Positions 26,338-36,100 of a stretch of 64,000 nt of DNA are shown here, piece by piece (the stretch's first letter is position 1; each line of letters begins with the position of its first letter). Origin of the DNA: JANOMH01 sp031422295 (lineage in GTDB: Bacteria; Pseudomonadota; Alphaproteobacteria; Rhodobacterales; Rhodobacteraceae); contig JANOQM010000078.1 in NCBI GenBank assembly GCA_031422295.1, positions 17,360 to 81,359 of the forward strand, written 5' to 3'. Below the pieces are notes generated by a model. It made no database searches. It was not told where the DNA came from and was given only the letters and a program-made list of their open reading frames with translations. The translations under genes were made by a program, and so were the position numbers.

Positions 26338-26352
26338 TTAACACTCAATTAA
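26338..26352 (+). promoter_or_regulatory. CtrA-type binding site (TTAA-N7-TTAA)
   Basis: The sequence TTAACACTCAATTAA matches the full CtrA consensus TTAA-N7-TTAA exactly. It lies 50-64 bases upstream of the start of the PAS-domain gene, in the promoter window, and 66 bases past the regB stop. In Rhodobacterales CtrA activates motility, gene-transfer-agent and signalling genes. Confidence 0.55.
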
Positions 26353-26401
26353 CCATTCGCCCCCAAGTTGAACCCATCTCTTGCTGGAGAGTCGTGTTCA
26401 A

Positions 26402-28045
26402 ATGACTATAAATGCCGGACTAGTTGTCCTGTTTATTACCCTTGTCTCTGTGATCTCTGCAGGTGTCATTGTGGGAATATTGGCGGTCGCGGGCAGCCCC
26501 CGCCGTCTGTCGATCCGTACTCTGATGCGAGAGGTCGATGACAGCACGGTATTTCTTTTCGATGATGACACGTTGGCAGATGCCACCAGTTCTGCCCGGC
26601 AACTTTTAGGCCGTAAAGACCCCAGGGTGTCGGATCTGGACGCATTTTACAGCGTCCTTAATCATCGCTTCCCCGATTTGCGCGAAAGGTTGGCTGCCCT
26701 GCCAACCTCGGGGCGGGTCATCATTGCTGCACCAGAGCAAAACAGCATTATCGAGGCTGAACTCTGGGACGGGCTGATGCGAATTGTTTTTCGCCATCAG
26801 GCAACCGAAGTCGCGCCCCTCCAGCGGCTGGCAATGGAGGCAGTCGAGGATGAATTGCGGACTTTACGCAGTATTGGCGAGGATTCGCCGCAGCTGATCT
26901 GGAAACAGGATGAAAGCGGTTCAATTACCTGGGCCAATCGGGCCTATCTGAGGTTGGCCGATCTGATCTACCCGATGCCGACCGGCTCAGAGCCGACCTG
27001 GCCACCCGGCCTCTTGTTTGCGGACATGGGCACCCCGCCAGCCGCCGCCCAGTCTGTAATCAAGCGGCACTTTCTGCGGGTGCCCGGCCTGCCGCAAGAA
27101 CAATGGTACGAAGTCACCAGCTTGCGGCGCGGTGGGGAAATCCTGCATTTTGGCCTTGATGCAAATGGGATTGTCAGGGCCGAACAGGCCACCAAAACCT
27201 TTGTCCAGACCCTGACCAAAACCTTTGCGCATTTGTCCATCGGCCTTGCCATTTTTGACCGTCAGCGCAGACTGGTGCTGTTCAATCCGGCGCTGCTGGA
27301 CCTGACCGGCCTACCCGTAACCTTTCTTAGCGCACGACCCTTGGTGCATTCAGTTCTAGACCGGCTGCGCGATATGAACATGCTCCCCGAGCCGAAGAAC
27401 TACATCAGCTGGCGCGATCAAGTTGCGGCACTTGAGGCTGAGGCGGTACGAGGGACATATTGCGAAACTTGGAGTCTGCCGGGTGGGCAAACCTACCGCG
27501 TTACCGGAAGACCTCATCCGGATGGTGCTATTGCGTTCTTGTTCGAGGACATCAGCGCCGAGGTATCGCTGACGCGGCAATTCCGGCAGGAAATTGAAAC
27601 TGCCCAATCGGTTATTGACAGTTTGCATGAGGCGATTGCCGTATTTTCATCGTCCGGCACTCTGACGATGAGCAACGCGGCTTACATCCGGTTTTGGGGC
27701 CCGACCGACACCGGTTTGACCGAAGTACGGATGCTGGACGAAATGCAGCGCTGGCAGGATCGCATGGCGCCAACCCCGGTCTGGGGGGATTTGCGTGGAT
27801 TCGTCGACGGGTTTGTCGACCGCGCAGAGTGGTTTGAATCCATTTTACTGCTCAACGGCCAAAAACTGTCCTGCCGGTTCACGCCACTGCCCTTTGGTGC
27901 GACCTTGATCGGCTTTCAGATCGATGAAACTGTGTCATTTCCCGCCAAAACCGAACATGTTGCCGACCATATGTCGGGCTTGCATGAACCTGCCGAGCCG
28001 CAATTCCGACATCAACCGCGCCTGGTTATTGCTGCCTCGGCCTGA
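26402..28045 (+). CDS. Membrane-anchored PAS-domain protein without a visible output domain
   Basis: A 547-residue protein. The ATG at 26402 follows GGAGAG. One hydrophobic helix (about 6-29) anchors it in the inner membrane, and the rest is cytoplasmic. Two or more PAS-like regions are visible: one around LIWKQDESGSITWANRAYL and others further on at IFDRQRRLVLFNPALLDLTG and VFSSSGTLTMSNAAYIRFW (PAS_7-like). No histidine-kinase, GGDEF, EAL or phosphatase motif follows; the protein ends about 70 residues after the last PAS. It may signal through a partner or be a degenerate kinase. A CtrA-type site lies upstream. It precedes the tsaE operon by 41 bases and may be read into it. Confidence 0.7.
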   Translation: MTINAGLVVLFITLVSVISAGVIVGILAVAGSPRRLSIRTLMREVDDSTVFLFDDDTLADATSSARQLLGRKDPRVSDLDAFYSVLNHRFPDLRERLAALPTSGRVIIAAPEQNSIIEAELWDGLMRIVFRHQATEVAPLQRLAMEAVEDELRTLRSIGEDSPQLIWKQDESGSITWANRAYLRLADLIYPMPTGSEPTWPPGLLFADMGTPPAAAQSVIKRHFLRVPGLPQEQWYEVTSLRRGGEILHFGLDANGIVRAEQATKTFVQTLTKTFAHLSIGLAIFDRQRRLVLFNPALLDLTGLPVTFLSARPLVHSVLDRLRDMNMLPEPKNYISWRDQVAALEAEAVRGTYCETWSLPGGQTYRVTGRPHPDGAIAFLFEDISAEVSLTRQFRQEIETAQSVIDSLHEAIAVFSSSGTLTMSNAAYIRFWGPTDTGLTEVRMLDEMQRWQDRMAPTPVWGDLRGFVDGFVDRAEWFESILLLNGQKLSCRFTPLPFGATLIGFQIDETVSFPAKTEHVADHMSGLHEPAEPQFRHQPRLVIAASA

Positions 28046-28086
28046 TTTGACTTGCGGGCGCAGACCAAGCACATGATCGTAGCGCC

Positions 28087-28554
28087 ATGGCCAACTTTGT
28101 AACGTCACTTACTCTGCCGACCGAGGCACAGACTGCCGCTTTGGCCGGTCGGATCGCACCGCTGTTGCGGGCGGGCGATGCCGTGTTGTTATCCGGTCCT
28201 ATTGGTGCAGGAAAATCATTTTTCGCCCGCGCCCTGATCCGCGCGCGGATAGGCAATCCGGCAGAAGAAGTGCCGTCACCAAGTTTTACCCTGGTGCAGA
28301 CCTATGTGGCTGATGATGTTGAGATTTGGCATTGCGATTTGTACCGCCTGACGACGGCGCTGGATATTTCAGAACTAGGGCTGGAGGACGCGTTTGCGCA
28401 GGCGATTTGTCTGATCGAATGGCCAGACCGGCTTGGGCCATTGGCCCCGCCAAAGGCATTGCACCTGACCTTTGCCGCCCGAACTGACCACCACAGCGTC
28501 GATATCCGAGGCGATGCCAGTTGGGCGACCCGGTTGGAGCCCGCAATTGCCTGA
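28087..28554 (+). CDS. tsaE: tRNA threonylcarbamoyladenosine biosynthesis ATPase TsaE
   Basis: A 155-residue P-loop ATPase needed with TsaB and TsaD for t6A37 in tRNA. The Walker A loop GPIGAGKS spans 37-44, the conserved PSPSFTLVQTY segment follows, and HCDLYRL carries the family aspartate. LIEWPDRLG near the end is a TsaE signature. First gene of a long operon: its last codons overlap the start of the amgK-like gene, then come murU, addB, addA and trxA. Confidence 0.93.
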   Translation: MANFVTSLTLPTEAQTAALAGRIAPLLRAGDAVLLSGPIGAGKSFFARALIRARIGNPAEEVPSPSFTLVQTYVADDVEIWHCDLYRLTTALDISELGLEDAFAQAICLIEWPDRLGPLAPPKALHLTFAARTDHHSVDIRGDASWATRLEPAIA

Positions 28555-29521
28555 CCGGATCCATACCTTTTTGATGGGGTCCGCCTATGCCAATTGGGCT
28601 AGGGCTGGGCTGGCAGGAGATGCATCGGGCCGCCGTTTTGAAAGGCTGACCGGTGCAGATGGGCGCTGCGTGATTCTGATGGACACGCCCCCCGATGGTG
28701 ACGAACCGCTAAAACAGTTTTTGCGGATCGGAAGGCATCTGGCCAGCATCGGCTTGTGCCCGCCTGAAACCCTGCTGGCCGACGAATCCACCGGGTTGTT
28801 AGTAATCGAGGATTTGGGGACAATGCAGTTTGCGCAATGGCTGGCCGTTCAGCCGTTGGATGAAAGCAGGCTCTATTCAAGCGCAATTGATGTATTGGTG
28901 GTAGTCAAGAACCATGCCCCACCGGATGGCCTTGTCGCACTGACCCCCGCTGTTGCAGCCCGGATGATTGCGCCGCTGACCGAATGGTATGCGCCACATG
29001 TGCCGTTGCCGCCGCTCATCAGGGCGCTGGAAAGCGCGTTGTCGCGGCATGCACCCGACGCGGAACATCTGGCGCTGCGCGACTATCACGCCGAAAATCT
29101 TATTTGGCGGCCCGACCGCTCTGGCACCGACAGCGTTGGGTTGTTGGATTTTCAGGACGCGGTGCTCGCCCCACCCGAATATGATCTTGTGTCGCTGCTG
29201 CGGGACGCCCGGCGGGACGTATCGGCGGCGATATGCGAGGCTATGACGGTCCGTTTCGCGGACCAAACCGGGCGGGACCCGGTGCAAACGCGGGCTGCAA
29301 TGGCCTGTCTTGGGGTCCAGCGAAACCTGCGTATCCTCGGAATCTTTGCCCGACTTGCGCTCCGGGACGGCAAGTGGCGCTATCTGGACCTGATGCCACG
29401 GGTCTGGGCGCATGTGCAGCATGATTTGTCGCATCCGGCGTTGGCGGAACTGGCCCCCTTGATAAATACTCAAATTCCGGCCCCTGACGCCGCATTTCTG
29501 GCAGGCTTTCAGACCAGATGA
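28547..29521 (+). CDS. amgK: Sugar kinase AmgK-like (N-acetylmuramate/N-acetylglucosamine kinase)
   Basis: A 324-residue APH-fold kinase. A TTG start at 28547 with GGAG 8 bases upstream is chosen; it overlaps the tsaE stop. Residues LAGDASGRRFERL form the glycine-rich loop. LRDYHAENLIWRP and GLLDFQDAVLAPPEYDL carry the catalytic and metal-binding residues in the AmgK arrangement. AmgK phosphorylates the anomeric position of MurNAc and GlcNAc in cell-wall recycling. The next gene, murU, overlaps by 4 bases and performs the following step, which is the strongest support for the assignment. The initiation codon is less certain than the frame. Confidence 0.85.
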   Translation: MPDRIHTFLMGSAYANWARAGLAGDASGRRFERLTGADGRCVILMDTPPDGDEPLKQFLRIGRHLASIGLCPPETLLADESTGLLVIEDLGTMQFAQWLAVQPLDESRLYSSAIDVLVVVKNHAPPDGLVALTPAVAARMIAPLTEWYAPHVPLPPLIRALESALSRHAPDAEHLALRDYHAENLIWRPDRSGTDSVGLLDFQDAVLAPPEYDLVSLLRDARRDVSAAICEAMTVRFADQTGRDPVQTRAAMACLGVQRNLRILGIFARLALRDGKWRYLDLMPRVWAHVQHDLSHPALAELAPLINTQIPAPDAAFLAGFQTR

Positions 29522-30207
29522 CACCTAATGCCATCATGATCTTTGCCGCAGGACTGGGCACACGTATGGGGGCGTTGACCGAAACCCGGCCCAAGCCGCT
29601 TATTTCAGTAGGTGGTCGGGCGCTGATTGATCAGGCGCTGGCGCTGAGCGCCGCAATCACGCCGCTGCGTCGGGTGGTTAACACGCATTACATGGCCGGA
29701 ATGGTTAAAGCACATCTATCCGGACAAGACGTGCAGTTTTCGGACGAACCTGACTTGCTGTTGGAAACTGGTGGCGGATTGCGGCAGGCTTTGCCACTGC
29801 TGGGGCCGGGTCCAGTGTTCACCCTGAACAGCGATGCGGTTTGGCGCGGGCCCAACCCCTTGGTCGCTCTGGCGCAATCATGGGATCCGGCGCGAATGGA
29901 AGCGCTCTTGTTGTTGCTTGAGCCCGAAAATGCGCTGGGACACTCCGGGCCGGGCGATTTCCAGTTGGCACCAAATGGACAAATGACCCGGGGCCCGGGG
30001 CTGATTTATGCGGGCGCACAAATCCTGCGCACCGAAACGCTGGCCGCCGTACCCGACGCCGTTTTCTCACTAAACCGAATTTGGGATCAGATGGCTGCGC
30101 GCGGTGGGTTGTTCGGGCTGCGGTATACCGGGAAATGGTGCGATGTCGGGCGGCCAGAAAGCATGCCGCTGGCCGAATCCATGTTGAAAGCTGCCGATGT
30201 TTCCTGA
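29518..30207 (+). CDS. murU: N-acetylmuramate alpha-1-phosphate uridylyltransferase
   Basis: A 229-residue nucleotidyltransferase. It opens with the signature FAAGLGTRMGALTETRPKPL, the NTP-binding loop with its lysine, and has the metal-binding aspartate in TLNSDAVW. Short length without a C-terminal beta-helix fits MurU rather than GlmU or glucose-1-phosphate thymidylyltransferases. It makes UDP-MurNAc from MurNAc-1-phosphate, bypassing de novo synthesis and the fosfomycin target MurA. Coupled to amgK at its start and overlapping addB by 11 bases at its end. Confidence 0.87.
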   Translation: MTPNAIMIFAAGLGTRMGALTETRPKPLISVGGRALIDQALALSAAITPLRRVVNTHYMAGMVKAHLSGQDVQFSDEPDLLLETGGGLRQALPLLGPGPVFTLNSDAVWRGPNPLVALAQSWDPARMEALLLLLEPENALGHSGPGDFQLAPNGQMTRGPGLIYAGAQILRTETLAAVPDAVFSLNRIWDQMAARGGLFGLRYTGKWCDVGRPESMPLAESMLKAADVS

Positions 30208-33130
30208 AACTGCGTCTCCCCGCCTGTTCGCCCTGCCTCCCGGAGCCGACTTTGCCCGGATCATAGTGCAGGGCCTGACCCGGCGCATGGCCGACAAGCC
30301 GCCAGAGGCATTGGCGCGGGTCACGCTGTTCGTGAATACCCGCCGGATGCAGCGGCGCATCCGCGAGATTTTTGATGCCGGCCCGGCTTTGCTGTTGCCC
30401 CGGGTCCGGTTGATCACTGATCTGGCACAGGACCCTGTTGCCTCCGATTTGCCGCCCCCGGTTGCGCCATTGCGGCGACGTCTGGAACTGGCGCAGCTGG
30501 TTGCACAACTGTTGGACCGCGAACCCGATCTTGCGCCGCGTGCTGCCTTGTTTGATTTATCCGACAGCCTTGCCAGATTACTGGACGAAATGCAGGGCGA
30601 AGGTGTGTCACCAGACAGACTTGCCGCGCTGGATGTGACCGACCTGTCAGGCCACTGGGACCGGTCATTGCAATTCATGCAAATCGTTCAACGCTATTTT
30701 GGCGACACGACCGAGGCTCCGGACCAAGAGGCACGACAGCGGCTGGTGGTCGAGCGGTTGGTGGCCAAGTGGAAAATTGCCCCACCGCAGGACCCGATTA
30801 TCGTTGCCGGATCGACCGGATCACGCGGCGCAACGGCCTTGTTTCTGCAGGCGGTTGCGCGCCTGCCGCAGGGTGCAGTGATCCTGCCCGGGTTTGACTT
30901 TGATATGCCGCAGGCGGTGTGGGATCGGCTGGATGATGCCATGACCGGCGAAGATCACCCGCAATACCGGTTTCGCCGGCTGATGACCGGGATGGACCTA
31001 CGCGCGGCGGATGTCTGCCCATGGGAAGCCGTCGCGCCGCCTTGCCCCAGCCGCAACAGATTGATTTCATTATCGTTGCGCCCAGCGCCCGTCACCGACC
31101 AGTGGTTACTGGAGGGGCCGCTGTTGACCGATTTGGCCCAAGCCACCGCTGATCTGACCTTGGTCCAAGCCCCATCGCCCCGGGCCGAGGCCGAAGTCAT
31201 TGCGCTGCGGCTGCGTCAGGCTGTCGATGACGGCATCACAGCGGCGCTGATCACACCTGACAGAATGCTGTCCCGGCAGGTGGCTGCAGCGTTGGACCGT
31301 TGGAATATTGTCCCCGATGACAGTGCGGGGGTGCCTTTGCCGCTGTCCCCACCGGGGCGGTTTCTGCGACAGATCGCTGATCTGTTTGGCAGGAGGCTCG
31401 GGGCCGAGGCGCTGCTATCACTTTTGAAGCATCCGTTGTGCCACAGTGGGGCGGGGCGCAATCAGCATATTCTGAATACCCATGAGCTGGAGCTGGATTT
31501 ACGCCGGAATGGGCCGCCGTTTCCTGACGCTCAAACCCTGAACAAATGGGCGGAGCGGGCGAAGACGTCTACCGATTGGGCGGCGTGGCTGGGCGGGCTG
31601 ATTGCTGGATTGGACGAGGGGCCAGATCAACATCTAACCCGCCATCTGGCCGCGCATCTGACTCTGACTGAATCATTCGCCGCCGGGTGTGAAAGCTTTG
31701 GCAGCGGCGGTCTTTGGGATGAAAGTGCTGGCCGTGAGGCCAAGTGGCTGTGTGACAACCTGCGCAATCACGCCGATGCGGGGGGCATGATGTCAGCCCG
31801 CGATTATGCCGCATTGTTTAACGCGATCCTGACCGGAGCAGAAGTACGTGACCGCGACCGGGGCCACCCGCAAGTGCTGATCTGGGGCACGCTCGAGGCG
31901 CGGGTGCAGGGTGCGGATCTGATCATTCTGGGCGGAATGAACGAAGGTATCTGGCCGGAAACCCCTGTCCCCGACCCTTGGCTGAACCGCAGCATGCGGC
32001 AAAAAGCGGGTCTGTTACTGCCTGAAAGACGCATTGGACTGTCGGCGCATGACTATTCTCAGGCCGTTGCAGGCCGCGAAGTATGGATTTCCCGGTCTGT
32101 CAGATCGGACGAGGCCGACACCGTCGCCTCGCGCTGGATCAACCGGCTTACCAACTTGTTAGACGGGCTGCCAGGCCAAGGTGGGCCTGCCGCTTTGGCT
32201 GCCATGACGTCGCGGGGCGATACCTGGCTGGCAAAGGCCGCGCTGCTATCGCGGGCTGATCATATGGTTGAGGGGACCAAACGCCCCTCGCCCCGCCCGC
32301 CAATTGCGGCCCGCCCAAAGGCGCTGTCGGTGACCAAGATCAAAACGCTGATCCGCGACCCCTATGCGATTTACGCCGAATTTGTGCTGGGCCTGCGCCA
32401 GTTGGACCCTTTGACGCCAACCGCCGATGCGCCGATGCGCGGCGTGGTTCTGCACCGCGTCATGGAGCTGTTCATCGATGCCCGGATTGCACCAGACGCA
32501 CCAGATGCACGGGCCCGATTGATGCAGATTGCAGCCGAGGTTCTTGACGCTGAATGCCCGTGGCCAACCGTGCGGCGGATGTGGTTGGCCCGGATCGACC
32601 GGGTGGCGGATTGGTTCCTTTTGACCGAAGTGGCGCGTCAATTGCTGGGTGCGCCCAAGCTGCTTGAAGAGCGGGGAACAGTTGCGCTGCCCGGTCTGGA
32701 TTTTACCCTGTCCGCCAAAGCCGACCGGTTCGATCTGGCCACAGACGGATCAGTGCTGATTTATGACTACAAGACTGGACCGGTGCCTAGCCCCAAGGAG
32801 CAGGCGCATTTCGATAAACAGTTGCTATTAGAGGCCGCCATGGTCGAACAGGGCGCGTTTTTGAAACTAGGCAAACCACTGGTCAGTGCAGCCAGCTACA
32901 TCGGACTTGGACCGAAACCCGTCGAGGTTGCAGCGCCGCTGGACAAGACCCCGCCAGATCAGGCCTGGGCCGAATTCTGTGCGCTAATCCGCAATTGGCA
33001 TAATCCGGCGCGGGGCTATTCGTCGCGCATGCGGATGCAACAGAATAAGGATAGCGGCTATTACGACCATCTTGCCCGGTTTGGCGAATGGGATCAGACC
33101 GCTGAGATTGCCCCCGAGGATCTGACATGA
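30197..33130 (+). CDS. addB: Double-strand break repair protein AddB
   Basis: A 977-residue subunit of the AddAB helicase-nuclease, the alphaproteobacterial counterpart of RecBCD, which resects double-strand ends for RecA loading. The N-terminal half resembles an inactive helicase, with residues 1-40 running into RVTLFVNTRRMQRR. The C-terminal RecB-type nuclease domain is visible from about 715, with the active-site VLIYDYKTG near 855 following KADRFDLA. It overlaps murU by 11 bases and addA by 4, so expression of the two repair subunits is coupled. Confidence 0.94.
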   Translation: MFPETASPRLFALPPGADFARIIVQGLTRRMADKPPEALARVTLFVNTRRMQRRIREIFDAGPALLLPRVRLITDLAQDPVASDLPPPVAPLRRRLELAQLVAQLLDREPDLAPRAALFDLSDSLARLLDEMQGEGVSPDRLAALDVTDLSGHWDRSLQFMQIVQRYFGDTTEAPDQEARQRLVVERLVAKWKIAPPQDPIIVAGSTGSRGATALFLQAVARLPQGAVILPGFDFDMPQAVWDRLDDAMTGEDHPQYRFRRLMTGMDLRAADVCPWEAVAPPCPSRNRLISLSLRPAPVTDQWLLEGPLLTDLAQATADLTLVQAPSPRAEAEVIALRLRQAVDDGITAALITPDRMLSRQVAAALDRWNIVPDDSAGVPLPLSPPGRFLRQIADLFGRRLGAEALLSLLKHPLCHSGAGRNQHILNTHELELDLRRNGPPFPDAQTLNKWAERAKTSTDWAAWLGGLIAGLDEGPDQHLTRHLAAHLTLTESFAAGCESFGSGGLWDESAGREAKWLCDNLRNHADAGGMMSARDYAALFNAILTGAEVRDRDRGHPQVLIWGTLEARVQGADLIILGGMNEGIWPETPVPDPWLNRSMRQKAGLLLPERRIGLSAHDYSQAVAGREVWISRSVRSDEADTVASRWINRLTNLLDGLPGQGGPAALAAMTSRGDTWLAKAALLSRADHMVEGTKRPSPRPPIAARPKALSVTKIKTLIRDPYAIYAEFVLGLRQLDPLTPTADAPMRGVVLHRVMELFIDARIAPDAPDARARLMQIAAEVLDAECPWPTVRRMWLARIDRVADWFLLTEVARQLLGAPKLLEERGTVALPGLDFTLSAKADRFDLATDGSVLIYDYKTGPVPSPKEQAHFDKQLLLEAAMVEQGAFLKLGKPLVSAASYIGLGPKPVEVAAPLDKTPPDQAWAEFCALIRNWHNPARGYSSRMRMQQNKDSGYYDHLARFGEWDQTAEIAPEDLT

Positions 33131-36100
33131 TCCCGCGCAATGCAGCAAGCCAACGTCAGGTCGAGGCGTCGGACCCCGCCAATTCCACGTGGTTGTCGGC
33201 CAATGCGGGGTCTGGCAAGACCCGCGTGCTGACCGACCGTGTGGCCCGGCTGTTACTGGCGGAGGTTGCCCCCCAGAACATCTTGTGTCTGACCTATACC
33301 AAAGCCGCCGCCAGCGAGATGCAGAACCGGCTATTCAAACGGTTGGGCAGTTGGGCGATGATGGCCGATGCGCTGCTGTTGGACGATCTGCGCGAACTGG
33401 GCATCGAAGGCGACATTTCCCCTGCCCGGCTGCGTATTGCCCGGACCCTGTTTGCCCGCGCCATTGAAACCCCCGGCGGGCTGAAAATTCAGACGATCCA
33501 TTCGTTTTGCGCTGGTCTGTTGCGCCGTTTTCCGCTCGAGGCGGGCGTTAGCCCACAGTTCACCGAAATGGAGGACCGGGCCAGTGCATTGTTAAGGGCC
33601 GAAGTGGTGGATGACATGGCGATGGGCCCCAATGCCGGGCTGGTTGACCTGTTGGCGCGGTATCTGACAGACGCCGATTTTGACAAACTATTGCAGGAAA
33701 TTGCGGGCAGGCGCGGCTTGTTTGATAACCACCCTGACGCAGCGTCCTTGCCGGGTCTATTTGGACTGGCGTCTGGTCTGACACCCGATGTGCTGTTGCA
33801 GTCCGTTCTGCCTGAGGGGACCTCAGACTTGATCGGCAGATTGCGTGGCTTGTGTCTGACCGGGTCTGTGAACGATGTGAAGGCCGCGAAACAACTTGCC
33901 GCATTTGATCAGCATGACACCTTCGGCTGGAAAGACCTCATCCTTCTTGAAGATGTTTTTCTGACCAAAGACAGCAAGGTGGCATTGCCGTTTTCCGCCA
34001 AGATAGGATCATTTCCAACCAAGCCAACCCGCCAAAAAGCACTTGATCTGATGGACGAGGTTGAACCGCTGATGGAAGCGGTCGAGGCTGCCCGCGAAGA
34101 TCGTCTCAAGCTGATGGCGCTGGACCGGACCCGCGCATTGCACCTTTTTGCCAGTGCCTTTATCCCTGCCTATGAGGCGCGGAAGCTGTCTCGTGGCATG
34201 CTGGATTTCGATGACCTGATCCGCAAAGCGCGCGCTTTGCTGACTGATCCACTGGTGGCGCAGTGGGTGCTGTTTCGCCTTGATGGCGGGATTGACCATA
34301 TTCTGGTGGACGAAGCGCAGGATACTAGCCCGGATCAATGGGCCGTGATCGAGCGATTGGCACAAGAGTTTGCAAGTGGCGATGGCGCACAGCCTGATCG
34401 CCAGCGCACGATTTTTGTGGTTGGCGACAAGAAGCAGTCGATTTATTCTTTTCAGGGCGCCGCCCCCGAGAGTTTTGACCAGATGCGCGACTTTTTTGAT
34501 GCCAAACTGCAGCGCGCCGGTGACAAGATTCATCCGCTACAGCTGGAATACTCGTTCCGGTCCGCCGATGCCGTGCTGCGGGTTGTTGATATGACCTTTT
34601 ATGGCCCCCGCGCCGATGGGCTGGACGACCGGGTTTCGCATATAGCGTTCAAAAACCAGATGCCTGGCCGGGTTGATTTGTGGCCCGCGATTGCGCCCTT
34701 AAAAGAGGAGGACGACCAGCGGGTCTGGACTGATCCGGTGGATCAGATCAGCGCGCAGCATCACACTGCGAAACTTGCCGCGCGGGTCGCTGCCGCCGTC
34801 GAACAGATGATCGAAAGCGGCACTATTCCTGCTGAAGTCGGAAAAACCGGGGCGTTTGAGCTGCGTCGTATCACAGCCGGCGATATCCTGATCCTTGTTC
34901 CGCGCCGATCCGGGATTTTCCCCGAGATTATTCGCGCCTGTAAGCTGCGCAACTTACCCATCGCCGGGGCCGACAGGCTGCGCGTCGGGGCGGAACTTGC
35001 GGTGCGCGACATTGCGGCATTACTGCGCTTTCTGGCCTTGCCCGAGGATGACCTGTCACTGGCCGCCGCCCTGAAATCGCCGCTGTTCGGCTGGACCGAA
35101 CAAATGTTGTTCAGCCTTGCGCATGGCCGCAAAAAGGGTGAATTTCTGTGGCAGCGGCTGCGGGCGATACCTGACCAGCCCGCCCTGCTGGCCGTTTTGA
35201 ATGACTTGCGGGACAAGGCCGACTTTCTGCGCCCTTATGACCTGATCAACCGCATTTTGACCCGCCATCGGGGGCGCAAATTACTATTGGCCCGGCTGGG
35301 CACCGAGGCCGAGGATGGAATTGACGCGCTTTTGACACAGGCTTTGGCCTATGAACGCAGCGCAGTTCCCGGTCTGACCGGGTTTCTGGAATGGATGCAA
35401 ACCGACGACCTTGAGGTTAAGCGCCAGATGGAGGCCAGCGGCAACCGCATTCGGGTGATGACGGTGCATGGGGCCAAGGGGCTCGAGTCGCCGATCGTGA
35501 TTTTGCCTGACACCGGGGTGCGGGACATCAAACTTTCATCGGCGATTTACGATGTTGGCGGCTACCCGGTTTGGGCCCCGCCGGTGCCTGCCATGCCGGA
35601 GGCGTTGCGCCAGCATCGTGATGACATGATTGCCGCGCAAAAGCAGGAGCGCCGCAGATTGCTGTACGTCGCAATGACCCGCGCCGAAAGCTGGCTGATC
35701 GTCTGTGCTGCGGGCGATGTAGGCGAAGGCGATGCCAGTTGGTACCGAATGGTCGAACAAGGGATGCAGCAGGCTGGGGCGGTCGCGCAGGAGTTTGGTG
35801 ATGAAACAGGGTTACGGTTTGAGGGCGGCGTCTGGCATGATCTGCCCATCAGGCACGCCGTCATCGCCCCAAAAATAGACATTATTGCACCAGAATACGC
35901 CAGTATTCCAAATTTGACCCAAGGGTTATCTGGAACCATTTCGCCTTCGGATCTGGGTGGCGCAAAAATATTGCCGCAAGATATCGCTGATGCGAACCCA
36001 GATGCCGCTTTGGCGCGAGGCAGCTTGGTCCACCTGATGCTTGAACATTTGCCACAAAGCCCCAAACCTGAACGGCTGACCCTCGCCAAGTCACTTTTGG

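Noticed and set aside
26398..26586. Short minus-strand frames at the PAS-gene start
   Set aside because: They are shadows of the PAS gene with no ribosome site or family match.
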